DNA from: Chitinophagaceae bacterium
GTDB taxonomy: Bacteria; Bacteroidota; Bacteroidia; Chitinophagales; Chitinophagaceae
Direction of reading: 5' to 3'
NCBI GenBank assembly: GCA_025934485.1
Contig: JAICXX010000040.1
Location: forward strand, 1-38,198
Length of the DNA: 38,198 nt
Below, piece by piece: positions 24,905-33,529 of this stretch. Numbering within the stretch: position 1 is the first letter of the stretch; each line of letters opens with the position of its first letter. The translations under genes were made by a program, and so were the position numbers. The notes beneath the pieces were generated by a model. The model worked only from the letters and a program-made list of their open reading frames with translations, had not been told where the DNA came from and did no database searches.

Positions 24905-26167
24905 ATGCAGGCAAAACGGAACAGCGACCATGAACTAGTGCAGCGATGCATGGCCGCCGTATGCGCAAAGGCCGGCTTCCCCGATACCACGGCCCTCGTC
25001 CAGCGCGATCTCCAAACCCTCGCCGATGCCATCGATGCGCGCACCGGCGTCCTGATCAGCTTGTCGACCATCAAACGCCTCCTGGGCGGCCAGTTCTCCC
25101 GCCTACCCCAGGTCGCGACCCTCAATGCACTCGCCCAATACCTCGGCTACCCCCACTGGCAGGCCTTCCGGGTCGCGCAAAAACCGGCCGCGGAACCCGC
25201 CGCGACCCCAGCCGCGGAACCAGCCGCGGATCCAGCTCCCCAAAGATCCAGCCGGACCAAACGGCATTTCCCCCGGATGGCGGCAGGCGTCATCCTCGTG
25301 GCAGCGACCCTCGCCCTCCTGGCCGTCAAACTCGTCCACCACCCCCTCTCCAACCTCGATAAAGCCCAATTCTCCGCCACCAAAGTCACCGGCAACGACA
25401 TCCCCAACTCCGTCGTCTTTCATTATAATGTCGACACCGTCATGGCGGACAGCTTCTTTATCCAGCAATCCTGGGACCGCAGCCGCCGCGTTCGCATCTA
25501 CAAAAAGAACTATACCCTCACCGATATCTACTACGAACCCGGCTACCATACGGCCAAACTCTACGCCAACGACAGGATCATCAAAACCATTCCCGTAAGC
25601 ATTCCCACCAACGGCTGGGTCTTCTATGCCCGGGAAGAACTATTTAAAGGACCCGTCGCCTACATCACCCCCTCCAGCCCCGATATCGCAAAATACAACG
25701 CGTTCATATGGGTCTGCTTCCCGGAAACCATCCAATACAGCAGCGATGATTTCACCCTGAACTGTAAAATAAAAGTAAACAATAGCAATAACGCCGGCTG
25801 CCCCTTCCTCATGACCGAGATCTTTTGCCAGCGCAACTTCATGTACTTTCAAAACCGGCCAAAAGGCTGCTCGAGCGAATCCTTCGCCCAGTTTGGCGAC
25901 AACTTCCTCAACGGCAAGACCCATGACCTCTCCGGTCTCGGGGCAAACATCACCAGCTGGCAAAACCTAAGGCTCACCGTGAAAGACCGCAAAGCCACCG
26001 TCTTCATCAACGGCATCCCCGCCTACTCCGCGACCTACCAGGCATCCGGCGGCCTGATCACCGGCCTCGGCTTTATCTCGAACGGACTCTGTACCGTGGA
26101 TTCCGTCGACCTCCGCACCGGCGACGGCCGGCCCATCATTACCTCCCATCCGCCGTCCGCTCGATAG
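24905..26167 (+). CDS. Predicted membrane-tethered HTH regulator with concanavalin-like sensor domain
   Basis: A 420-residue protein with three parts. Residues 1-92 form a small helical domain (GVLISLSTIKRLLGG, ATLNALAQYLGYPHWQAF) of a type seen in Bacteroidota proteins as a DNA-binding-like HTH. Residues 93-112 are an Ala/Pro/Glu linker (AAEPAATPAAEPAADP), then basic residues (RSSRTKR). One membrane helix lies at about 125-144. The remaining 275 residues should be periplasmic, with a PKD-like strand region and a concanavalin/LamG-like domain (DFTLNCKIKVNNSN, NLRLTVKDRKATVFINGIP). I infer a one-component sensor that binds a ligand outside and DNA inside; the ligand is unknown. It overlaps the convergent 26139 gene by 29 bases. 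Confidence 0.7.
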   Translation: MQAKRNSDHELVQRCMAAVCAKAGFPDTTALVQRDLQTLADAIDARTGVLISLSTIKRLLGGQFSRLPQVATLNALAQYLGYPHWQAFRVAQKPAAEPAATPAAEPAADPAPQRSSRTKRHFPRMAAGVILVAATLALLAVKLVHHPLSNLDKAQFSATKVTGNDIPNSVVFHYNVDTVMADSFFIQQSWDRSRRVRIYKKNYTLTDIYYEPGYHTAKLYANDRIIKTIPVSIPTNGWVFYAREELFKGPVAYITPSSPDIAKYNAFIWVCFPETIQYSSDDFTLNCKIKVNNSNNAGCPFLMTEIFCQRNFMYFQNRPKGCSSESFAQFGDNFLNGKTHDLSGLGANITSWQNLRLTVKDRKATVFINGIPAYSATYQASGGLITGLGFISNGLCTVDSVDLRTGDGRPIITSHPPSAR

Positions 26168-27272
26168 TGATCCCATCCAGGTCGTCCAGCCGCGCCACGA
26201 TAGCCCAGGTATAAAAATTACTCCCTACCGCGATACGCAGCACATTATCGCCCTGCCGCAACGGCAACGATACCGTCGCATTCTCCAGCGACAACCTGCC
26301 ATTAGGGACCTTCGCGATGCCCTGCGAGAAAAAGTTCTTGTCGACATACAGCAACTTGTCGTTCAAATACATCCACACCTCGTCCAAAAAACCTAACCGT
26401 AGCTGGTAAGTCCGCGCCTGATCCGCATGGATCGTGGTCTTTAGCCATACGATACGATGGCTCCGCGCCGCGGCATACCGCCGGCTTAAATTGATGACCC
26501 CCATTCGCTCCGCATCGATCGGCTCCCACGTAGTGCCAGCCGCCGGCACCAAGGCATACGAGAAATCGATACCCTTCGGCAGGCTGTCCGGCTCCGTCAC
26601 CAGCCAATGCCGCAGATACCGCGGATCGTTAGCCACCGGATCGGGCCCCGGCTCAGGCGACAACCCCTCCACCTTCCCCGGCCTCAACACCAGGTTGGAG
26701 ATGATCGCTTGGCCTGCAAAAGCCAACGTCCCATGCGTGGTGTTGCCCTCCAGTTGCGGCACCTCGAGCACCGGCCGCGAAGCCGCAGCCCCCGAACCGC
26801 CACCCACATAAACCCTCATCTGCCGCCCCGAGACCACCAATTTCACATGACTCACCGCCGTCCGGCTGAATACCGCATTCGTTTGATATTGCGGCAATAT
26901 ATCCCAGCACATCGTCCCTTTGATCACTGGTGTATATTGCACACCGTCCATGGCATAAGGTTTCCCCGCTCCCTTCCTCGTCCGGAAGTAAAAACACTCG
27001 GCCTCATTGCGGTCCTGCCACCGAAAATACATGCTGGCAAAATCCCCGTCGGTAGGGATCTCGTCAAACTCGATCGTCCCGTCGCTGAAGTCAAATCCCT
27101 TGAGCACCACAAACCCGGAACTCGAGTCGATCTTCATCCGGGCCACCTCCGCACTATCCCCAAATTCGACGATCCCCGGCTTAAATTGCCAGTTCGCAGC
27201 CTTCAACGGCACCACCTGCGCAGCAGCGGCAACCGTCCAAAATGCAACCAACAGCATAAGTAGCTTTTTCAT
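26139..27272 (-). CDS. Secreted concanavalin-like plus jelly-roll protein
   Basis: I start at 27272 (MKKLLMLLVAFWTVAAAAQ, a signal peptide), giving 377 residues. Residues about 20-200 form a concanavalin-like/DUF1080-type domain (WQFKPGIVEFGDS, FASMYFRWQDRNEAECFYF, HGTLAFAGQAIISNLVLRPG). Residues about 225-370 look like a galactose-binding-type jelly roll (TYQLRLGFLDEVWMYLNDK, LPLRQGDNVLRIAVGS). No catalytic residues can be assigned. Two beta-sandwich domains in an exported protein suggest glycan binding. Its upstream repeats are shared with the divergent S41 gene. Confidence 0.75.
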   Translation of the reverse strand: MKKLLMLLVAFWTVAAAAQVVPLKAANWQFKPGIVEFGDSAEVARMKIDSSSGFVVLKGFDFSDGTIEFDEIPTDGDFASMYFRWQDRNEAECFYFRTRKGAGKPYAMDGVQYTPVIKGTMCWDILPQYQTNAVFSRTAVSHVKLVVSGRQMRVYVGGGSGAAASRPVLEVPQLEGNTTHGTLAFAGQAIISNLVLRPGKVEGLSPEPGPDPVANDPRYLRHWLVTEPDSLPKGIDFSYALVPAAGTTWEPIDAERMGVINLSRRYAAARSHRIVWLKTTIHADQARTYQLRLGFLDEVWMYLNDKLLYVDKNFFSQGIAKVPNGRLSLENATVSLPLRQGDNVLRIAVGSNFYTWAIVARLDDLDGITIERTADGR

Positions 27273-27306
27273 CTTTTTTTTGCTCCGAAAATCCCCCACC
27301 GGCACC

Positions 27307-27340
27307 GTTCAACCTGTTCAAACCGGGTTCAAACCCGTTC
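27307..27340. repeat. Four GTTC(AA) direct repeats between divergent genes
   Basis: GTTCAACC (27307), GTTCAAACC (27316), GTTCAAACC (27327) and GTTC (27337) recur with spacings of 9, 11 and 10 bases, close to one helical turn. On the minus strand they read GGTTTGAAC. They lie just upstream of the S41 promoter and 35-70 bases before the divergent start, as expected for a regulator-binding array. Confidence 0.55.
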
Positions 27341-27347
27341 TTTTTCC

Positions 27348-27355
27348 TACATTTA
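27348..27355 (+). promoter_or_regulatory. Possible -7 box (TACATTTA) for the S41 protease
   Basis: TACATTTA matches TAnnTTTG except at the last base and lies 21 bases before the ATG. At the -33 position there is TTC (27328-27330, 17 bases upstream), inside the GTTCAA repeats, so a bound regulator could activate or block it. Confidence 0.35.
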
Positions 27356-27376
27356 GAGCCACCAATAACCAAAACG

Positions 27377-30300
27377 ATGAGAAAACTCCTCTTAGCGATC
27401 GCCCTCCTTACGACAACAGCCGCCGTAAACGCCCAGTCTCAGCCTCGCTGGATCATGCAACCGGCCATCTCCCCGGACGGCCATTGGATCGCCTTCAGCT
27501 ATAAAGGAAATCTCTTCAAGGTGGCCTCTACCGGCGGCCCCGCCATCCCCCTCACCATCAACAACTCCTACAACGGCTACCCCGCCTGGAGCCACGACGG
27601 GAAAAAGATCGCCTTCTCATCGGACCGGTATGGTGACTTCGACGTATTTATCATGCCCGCCACCGGCGGCGAACCCACAAGACTGACCTATAACTCCGCC
27701 CGCGACATCCCCTACGACTTTACCCCCGATGACCAAAACGTCGTCTTCGGCACGGATCGTCACGATATCTATACCTCCGTGCGCTTCCCCGGCGACGGCT
27801 ACTGGGCCAAACTCTTCGAAGTATCCGTAAACGGCGGCGCCAGCATCATGCTCAACAGCGCCGGCACCGAATGCGTCCACTACAACGACAAGGGTGATAA
27901 ATTCATCTTCCAGGACAGGAAGGGCTATGAAGACCCCTGGCGTAAACACCAAACCTCCGGCGTGACCCGCGATATCTGGGTCTTCGATCTCGCAAAAAAT
28001 CAATATACCAAAGTCTCCGACTACAAAGGCGAAGACCGCGAACCCGTTTGGGGCAAAGGCGATGTCTTTTACTACCTTAGCGAGCGCAATGGCGATCAAA
28101 ACCTCTTCCGCTCCTCCCTCGCCAACCCCGCCGAGGTCCAACAGCTCACCCATTTCGAAAAGAACCCCGTCCGCCAGCTGTCCCGCAGCTCGGATGGCCT
28201 GCTGGCCTTCACCTACAACGGTGACCTCTATACCCTCACGGACGGCAGCGAACCTAAAAAACTGGCCATCACCCTCGATGCGGATTTTGCCGGCGACGAG
28301 ACCACCATCCTCCCCGTGAGAGGCGAAGCCTCGGAAATGGCCGTCTCTCAGGATGGCAAGCAGGTAGCTTTCGTCTATCGCGGCGACATCTTCGTCACCA
28401 GTGCGGATGGCGCCACCACCCGCAGGATCACCAATACCCCCTTCCAGGAACGCATGGTGAAGTTCAGCCCCGACGGCCGCTCCCTGCTTTATTCCGTAGA
28501 ACACGAAGCCTCCTGGGACATCGAGCAGGTGTCCATCGCCTCGAAAAGCGAACCCTATTTCTATGCCGCCACCCTGCTCAACACGACGCCCATCGTGGCG
28601 ACATCGAAGGACGAATTTCAAGGGGTCTACTCCCCCGATGGCAAAAAGATCGCCTACCTCGAGGAAAGGAATGTCCTCAAATCCTATGACCTTGCGACCA
28701 GGACAACGACCACCCTCATCCCCGAAGGGGTCAATTACTCCTATGCCGACGGCGACCAGTACTTCACCTGGTCCCCCGATGGAAAATATATCCTCGCCCA
28801 AAGCACCGAAGGCGGCGGCCTGGGCTCCGACGACATCGTCCTCATCAAAGACGACGGCTCCGCCAAAAGGACCAACCTCACACTCAGCGGCTTTAGCGAT
28901 GAACACCCGCAATGGGGCCTCGACGGGAAAATGATGTATTGGGTGAGCAACAAAAATGGCCTCAAGAACCTCAGCCGCGGCGGCCAGAACGACGTCTACG
29001 CCATGTTCTTCGACCAAAAGGCCTGGGATCGCTTCCAGCTGGACAAAGAAGATTTCGACCTCAAAGTCGAGATGGAAAAAAAGGATTCCGCTAAAAAAAC
29101 GCCCGAAAAGTTCGAATTGAACCTGAGGAACCTCGACGACCGTACCAAACGGCTCACCAACAACTCCGCCCTCCTCGCCGACGCCGTTCTCTCCAAAGAC
29201 GGCGAAAAGCTCTTCTACCTGGCCAGATACGAAAAAGGCTTCGACCTCTGGGTCACGACCGTCCGCACCCACGAGACCAAAGAACTCGCAAAGCTCGACG
29301 CGAATGGCGGCAACCTCGTGATGACCAAAGACGGCAAATCGCTCTTCGTCCTCGCCGGCGGCTCGATCTATAAAGTGTCCACCGACGACGGCAAGGTCTC
29401 CCCCGTTAAGATCAACTCGGAAATGCAGCTCAACGCCGCCGCAGAACGCGCCTATATCTTCGACCATATCTACAAACAGGTCAAAAAGAAACTCTTTGAC
29501 CCCAAGCTCAATGGATGCGACTGGGATTATTATCATACGAATTATGCCGCCTTCCTCCCCGATATCAATAACTACTACGACTTCCAGGTCCTGCTAAGCG
29601 AATTCCTCGGCGAACTCAACGTCTCTCACACCGGAGGACGCTACCGCCCCAATTTCCCCGGCGGCGACGAGACGGCTCATCTCGGCCTGCTCTATGACCT
29701 GGAACGCAAAGGCGACGGCCTGCTCGTAAAAGAGGTCATCGCAGGAGGCCCCTTCGACATCGACGGCACCCATATGGCAGCCGGCATGATCATCGACCAC
29801 ATCGACGGCCAGCCCGTCACGGAAAAGACCGACTACGCCGCGCTGCTCAACCACAAGGCCGGCGAGCTCACCCTCATCAGCTTCCACGACCCACGTACCA
29901 ATACGACCTACGAAGAAAGCATCAAACCCATCCACCCGGGTGTGGAAACCAACACCCTGCTCTACAATCGCTGGACCCACATCATGGCGCACCTCGTCGA
30001 CAGCCTCTCGGACGGTAAAGTAGGGTATGTACACGTCCGTTCCATGGACGACGCCAGCTTCCGTACGACCTTCGATAAAGTGCTGGGCAGGAACAAGGAC
30101 AAGGAGGCGCTCATCGTCGATACCCGCTTTAACGGCGGCGGCTGGCTGCACGATGATCTCGTCACCTTCCTCAGCGGGAAATCGTATTTCACCTTCCGCC
30201 CCCAGGGCCATATCACCAAAGGTGGCGAATCGATGAACAAATGGACCAAACCCAGCTGCGTAGTGATGAGCGAAGGGAATTATTCGGATGCCTTCATGTT

Positions 30301-30577
30301 CCCCTATGCCTATAAGGAACTCGGCATTGGCAAGCTCATCGGTATGCCCGTGGCCGGTACAGGAACCGCCGTATGGTGGGAAGCACAGATCAACCCCCAG
30401 ATCGTTTTCGGTATCCCCATGATCGCCAGCTACGGCACCGGTGAAAATCATCCTACCGAGAACCACCTGCTGGAACCCGATATCCGCGTGCCGGACGATT
30501 ACAGCAAAGTCCTCACCGGCGAAGACCAGCAGATCGAAGCCGCCGTCAAAGAAATGCTCAGCGTTTCAGGTAAATAG
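27377..30577 (+). CDS. Tricorn-like S41 family serine protease
   Basis: A 1066-residue exported protease (signal peptide 1-20, ending VNAQ), close to tricorn protease in length. Residues 25-690 form propellers with PD40 blades (SPDGHWIAFSYKG, SHDGKKIAFSSDR, SPDGRSLLYSVEH). A PDZ-like domain follows at about 765-845. The S41 core holds tricorn-type residues: S750/H751 in NVSHTGGRY, the nucleophile S970 in GNYSDAF, and E1028 in PTENHLLEPDI. These match tricorn S745/H746, S965 and E1023 in order and spacing. It probably degrades peptides in the periplasm. The 3' end overlaps the convergent lipoprotein gene by 20 bases. Confidence 0.93.
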   Translation: MRKLLLAIALLTTTAAVNAQSQPRWIMQPAISPDGHWIAFSYKGNLFKVASTGGPAIPLTINNSYNGYPAWSHDGKKIAFSSDRYGDFDVFIMPATGGEPTRLTYNSARDIPYDFTPDDQNVVFGTDRHDIYTSVRFPGDGYWAKLFEVSVNGGASIMLNSAGTECVHYNDKGDKFIFQDRKGYEDPWRKHQTSGVTRDIWVFDLAKNQYTKVSDYKGEDREPVWGKGDVFYYLSERNGDQNLFRSSLANPAEVQQLTHFEKNPVRQLSRSSDGLLAFTYNGDLYTLTDGSEPKKLAITLDADFAGDETTILPVRGEASEMAVSQDGKQVAFVYRGDIFVTSADGATTRRITNTPFQERMVKFSPDGRSLLYSVEHEASWDIEQVSIASKSEPYFYAATLLNTTPIVATSKDEFQGVYSPDGKKIAYLEERNVLKSYDLATRTTTTLIPEGVNYSYADGDQYFTWSPDGKYILAQSTEGGGLGSDDIVLIKDDGSAKRTNLTLSGFSDEHPQWGLDGKMMYWVSNKNGLKNLSRGGQNDVYAMFFDQKAWDRFQLDKEDFDLKVEMEKKDSAKKTPEKFELNLRNLDDRTKRLTNNSALLADAVLSKDGEKLFYLARYEKGFDLWVTTVRTHETKELAKLDANGGNLVMTKDGKSLFVLAGGSIYKVSTDDGKVSPVKINSEMQLNAAAERAYIFDHIYKQVKKKLFDPKLNGCDWDYYHTNYAAFLPDINNYYDFQVLLSEFLGELNVSHTGGRYRPNFPGGDETAHLGLLYDLERKGDGLLVKEVIAGGPFDIDGTHMAAGMIIDHIDGQPVTEKTDYAALLNHKAGELTLISFHDPRTNTTYEESIKPIHPGVETNTLLYNRWTHIMAHLVDSLSDGKVGYVHVRSMDDASFRTTFDKVLGRNKDKEALIVDTRFNGGGWLHDDLVTFLSGKSYFTFRPQGHITKGGESMNKWTKPSCVVMSEGNYSDAFMFPYAYKELGIGKLIGMPVAGTGTAVWWEAQINPQIVFGIPMIASYGTGENHPTENHLLEPDIRVPDDYSKVLTGEDQQIEAAVKEMLSVSGK

Positions 30578-31043
30578 TCTCGGCAAGCGAGCTGCTGCCA
30601 TTGCCACCCGTCGCGGTTCCCCTGATCGTCAGCGAATCGCTGGTGAGCGTGGTTATGGTGGCATGCGAAAGCGCCGGCAACATGGAAAGTGCAATGCCCT
30701 TGTTGGCGCTTAAGGTATAGGTGCCCGTAATGGCAACGCTGTCTTCGCTGCCCGAGATCACCCCTCCTGTAGTAAAGGAGACATAATCAGTGGAGCCGCC
30801 CACATAATTGCGCGAAGGAGGAGTATAAAAATCTATGGTGTAATTATTGACATTGGTGACCGTATCCCGCACGATCGACCACCTCGCGGCCAGGAGGCTC
30901 ACCGAGGCAAAAGTGCTCGAATCGACCGTAGTCTTAGTGGTGGTGGAATCGGTGTGCGAAGGCTGTGCAGTGCTTTTTCTGCACGCCGGCAAAATAGCAT
31001 ACCCGCCCGCCAGGATAAGGAACAAAAAAAGGCTGTTTTTCAT
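30558..31043 (-). CDS. Hypothetical lipoprotein
   Basis: A 161-residue protein with a lipoprotein signal (LPAC at 18-21). A Ser/Thr-rich spacer (HTDSTTTKTTVDSS) leads to a beta-rich C-terminal domain (RWSIVRDTVTNVNNYTIDFY, YVSFTTGGVISGSEDSVAIT, SDSLTIRGTATG). Strand repetition and size suggest a lipocalin-like or small beta-barrel fold of the kind common in Bacteroidota lipoproteins. I do not recognise a named family. It is monocistronic, divergent from the retropepsin gene and overlapping the S41 3' end. Confidence 0.7.
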   Translation of the reverse strand: MKNSLFLFLILAGGYAILPACRKSTAQPSHTDSTTTKTTVDSSTFASVSLLAARWSIVRDTVTNVNNYTIDFYTPPSRNYVGGSTDYVSFTTGGVISGSEDSVAITGTYTLSANKGIALSMLPALSHATITTLTSDSLTIRGTATGGNGSSSLAETIYLKR

Positions 31044-31150
31044 GCTGCTTGGATATTATTATTTCCAAAATACCTCAAAAAACGCATTAAAACAAGCCCC
31101 GGTCCGCCCAGCCGGTCCCCGCGAGCCCCGCGAACATTGCCCGGTTTTTG

Positions 31151-31158
31151 TATATTTA
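31151..31158 (+). promoter_or_regulatory. Possible -7 box (TATATTTA) for the retropepsin lipoprotein
   Basis: TATATTTA matches TAnnTTTG except at the last base and ends nine bases before the ATG at 31168. It supports this internal ATG over the longer open frame that starts 107 codons upstream. Confidence 0.35.
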
Positions 31159-31167
31159 CGGCTCCTC

Positions 31168-32442
31168 ATGAAAAAGTTCTATTTACTACCCGCCTTGTTT
31201 ATCGCTGCCTGCAGCCACAAAGCCCCTTCCGTGATCTATCATTTGCAGGACCTCCTGGATCATAAGGAATATTTCAAGCTCGATAAAGCGCTGCAGTCCG
31301 CTGCCCCGGACCTCCCTGCCGTGGAACGAACCTATTTCACCGCCTTCACGGACAACGCCTTTAACAAGAACCAGGGTTGCATTGCATCGGTAGATTCACT
31401 GTTTGGCACAAACGAACCGGCCATTTCCGATTCGGTAAAAGCAAAGCTCCTCATCCTCCAGGGCGACAGCTATTTCAAACTGGGACAGTACGCCAAAGCC
31501 GCAATGAACGATAGCCTCATCATCGCCCGCTACCCAAAAACAGTCGACCAGGCCATCCTCGACGATGTCATGAACGAGCTGCTGATCCGCAAGGCCCTGA
31601 AAACCACCCCCGCTCAGCAAACCATCATCAGCGCCAACACGACCGTCCACTGGACCCGGGATAGCATCGGCCTCATTGAGATACCTATAAGTTCCGGTGG
31701 CCGGAACGTCGCCGCCATCTTCGATACCCGCGCCAACATCAGCTCCCTTACCAGGACCTATGCCGATAAACTGCACCTCCATCCGCTCGACGTTTCCTAC
31801 CAGGAAGGCGCGGGTATCACGGGCGCCCAGTTTCAGGTAGGCCTGGCGGTAGCGGACAGTCTCATGATAGGTAATATCCTTATAAAGAATGCCGTATTCC
31901 AGGTGATGCCGGACTCCTTGCTCTACATCGCTCCCGTCAAATTCCAGCTCGACATCATCCTTGGCTTTCCCGTGATCGCACAGCTCGGAGAATTTCAATG
32001 GTACAGCGACGGCAACCTCACCATCCCCCGGACCCCGGGGACAAGCACCCTGCATAATCTAGCACTCGATGGCCTCGACCCCGTCCTCAACCTCGTGGCA
32101 GCGGGCGATACCCTGCCCTTCCATTTCGATACCGGCGCCAGCAGCTCCGTTCTCTACTCTACTTATTTCGCAAAACACCGGGCTGCCATCCTCAAAACCG
32201 CCGTTAAAAAAACAAAGACTTTCGGCGGCGCCGGCGGCTCCCGCAAGAAGGAATCCTATGTCCTCCCTTCCCTCCGTCTCACCCTCGACAACAAGACCGT
32301 CTCCGTCGATAGCGTGAGCGTCTTCCAGGAAAAGATCACCACGGGCGAAAAGCTCTACGGCAACATCGGCCAGGATTTCATGAAACAATTCACAGCATTC
32401 ACCGTCAATTTTCAGGATATGTTCGTCACCGTGTGGCGATAG
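31168..32442 (+). CDS. Lipoprotein with TPR-like region and two retropepsin-like aspartic protease domains
   Basis: I choose ATG 31168 because it opens a lipoprotein signal (LFIAAC, C15) and follows a promoter-like box, giving 424 residues. Residues 25-150 are helical and TPR-like (LLILQGDSYFKLGQYAKAA). Two retropepsin-like domains follow. The first has FDTRANISSL with D186-T187-R188, where the glycine of DTG is replaced by arginine. The second has FDTGASSSVL with an intact D321-T322-G323. Each half also has the later strand pair (IILGFPVI, NIGQDFM). Retropepsins need two Asp residues, normally from a dimer; here one chain may form a pseudo-dimer. It would act in the periplasm; the substrate is unknown. 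Confidence 0.8.
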   Translation: MKKFYLLPALFIAACSHKAPSVIYHLQDLLDHKEYFKLDKALQSAAPDLPAVERTYFTAFTDNAFNKNQGCIASVDSLFGTNEPAISDSVKAKLLILQGDSYFKLGQYAKAAMNDSLIIARYPKTVDQAILDDVMNELLIRKALKTTPAQQTIISANTTVHWTRDSIGLIEIPISSGGRNVAAIFDTRANISSLTRTYADKLHLHPLDVSYQEGAGITGAQFQVGLAVADSLMIGNILIKNAVFQVMPDSLLYIAPVKFQLDIILGFPVIAQLGEFQWYSDGNLTIPRTPGTSTLHNLALDGLDPVLNLVAAGDTLPFHFDTGASSSVLYSTYFAKHRAAILKTAVKKTKTFGGAGGSRKKESYVLPSLRLTLDNKTVSVDSVSVFQEKITTGEKLYGNIGQDFMKQFTAFTVNFQDMFVTVWR

Positions 32443-32454
32443 TCCGCCTTTTTT
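32435..32454 (+). terminator. Weak intrinsic terminator after the retropepsin gene
   Basis: GGCG (32435-32438), a six-base loop, CGCC (32445-32448) and six T residues (32449-32454) overlap the stop codon. The stem is only four base pairs, so termination may be partial. It is the only terminator-like structure I picked out between convergent genes here. Confidence 0.35.
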
Positions 32455-33430
32455 AATTGAGCGCTTCTTTATTGTATTTATTACGGTAATCCACAGGCGA
32501 CATGGAGGTCACCTTCTTAAAAATATCCCGAAAAGCTTTTGTATCGTTATAGCCGACTTCATACATCACCTCACCGATCGTCTTACGGCTCATCTCCAAT
32601 TGCCGCTTGGCTGCTTCGATCTTCACCCGCTGCCAATACTCGAGCACCGTGTTATTCGTAGCCTTCTTGAAACGCCGCTCGAATGTTCTGCGCGCAATAC
32701 CAAAACGATCGCACAGCTCATCCACCGTTATTTTATCCTGGTAATTGGCTTCGATATACTCCTGAACTTTTACAATGTCAGGATCGTTGTGTATTTTCTG
32801 CCCCTTAAAAATGCTGAAAGGGCTCTGGCTGTTGCGCTCGATGTCTAGAACAAAATACTTAGATGCCAAGATGGCCATTTCACGGTTCGTATATTTCTCG
32901 ACCAGATATAGTAAGAGGTTCCAATAACTATTCGCTCCACCACTCGAATAGATGCCGCTTTGTTCCGTGACGATCCGGTTATCGACCAGCTCGATCTCGG
33001 GATAACGATTCCTGAATTCATTTGCAAACAACCAATGCGTGCTACAGGATTTTCCATTCAGCAATCCTGTTTCAGCCAGCAAAAAAGCGCCGATACACAA
33101 ACTCGCCACCTCGGCGCCATCCTTATACTGGTCCACGATCCAGGGTAGGAATTCCCGGTTCAGTTTCAACGCCCGGTCAAGCGGCCCGCTGATGGCAGGG
33201 ATAATGACCAGGTCGGGCCTGCGCGCATCTTTCAGGGTCGCATCGGCATGAATCGAGATCAATCCATCCACCAGCCGCACTTCGGACGTCAATCCTACCA
33301 GCTGTACATTGAACATAGGCTCCTTCTCGGCGCTCTTCAGAAATTCATTGACGGCCGTAAACATATAGCGGGGATCGGCGACAGCCTCTATGACGGCGGT
33401 CTCCGGGACAAGGATGGCGATTTGTTTCAT
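32453..33430 (-). CDS. GlxA-type transcriptional regulator: DJ-1/PfpI-like domain plus AraC HTH
   Basis: I start at 33430 (MKQIAILVPETAVIEAVADP), where the DJ-1/PfpI domain begins, giving 325 residues. Residues 1-190 form the class-I glutamine-amidotransferase-like fold with the nucleophile-elbow cysteine C112 in ASLCIGAF. Residues about 225-325 are a two-HTH AraC DNA-binding domain (VDELCDRFGIARRTFERRF, IGEVMYEVGYNDTKAFRDIF). This GlxA-type layout usually senses a small metabolite, and the cysteine need not be catalytic. It is divergent from the GyrI-like gene, which could be its target. Confidence 0.92.
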   Translation of the reverse strand: MKQIAILVPETAVIEAVADPRYMFTAVNEFLKSAEKEPMFNVQLVGLTSEVRLVDGLISIHADATLKDARRPDLVIIPAISGPLDRALKLNREFLPWIVDQYKDGAEVASLCIGAFLLAETGLLNGKSCSTHWLFANEFRNRYPEIELVDNRIVTEQSGIYSSGGANSYWNLLLYLVEKYTNREMAILASKYFVLDIERNSQSPFSIFKGQKIHNDPDIVKVQEYIEANYQDKITVDELCDRFGIARRTFERRFKKATNNTVLEYWQRVKIEAAKRQLEMSRKTIGEVMYEVGYNDTKAFRDIFKKVTSMSPVDYRNKYNKEALN

Positions 33431-33450
33431 TTGGCGATGCTTTTCTCCTA

Positions 33451-33478
33451 TAAAGATAACCCCATTTGTTGTCGCAAA
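33451..33478 (-). promoter_or_regulatory. Promoter for the AraC-type regulator
   Basis: On the minus strand, TTTG (33478-33475), 16 bases, then TATCTTTA (33458-33451) approximate the -33/-7 pattern. It lies about 20 bases before ATG 33430, with an A/G-rich ribosome-binding-like stretch (AGGAGA) between. Confidence 0.4.
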
Positions 33479-33529
33479 CAACCCCTTTGATTGACGGATT
33501 TGCACATCTTCCGCCTGCCCCCTTGATAC

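Noticed and set aside
27617..29536. Long open frame antisense to the S41 protease
   Set aside because: It mirrors the codon phase of a strongly supported protease gene. Its translation is Gly/Val/Phe/Asp-rich without any family pattern, a known effect of GC-biased third positions.
30847..31167. N-terminal extension of the retropepsin gene by 107 codons
   Set aside because: It overlaps the divergent lipoprotein gene and hides a clear lipobox and promoter box just before ATG 31168.
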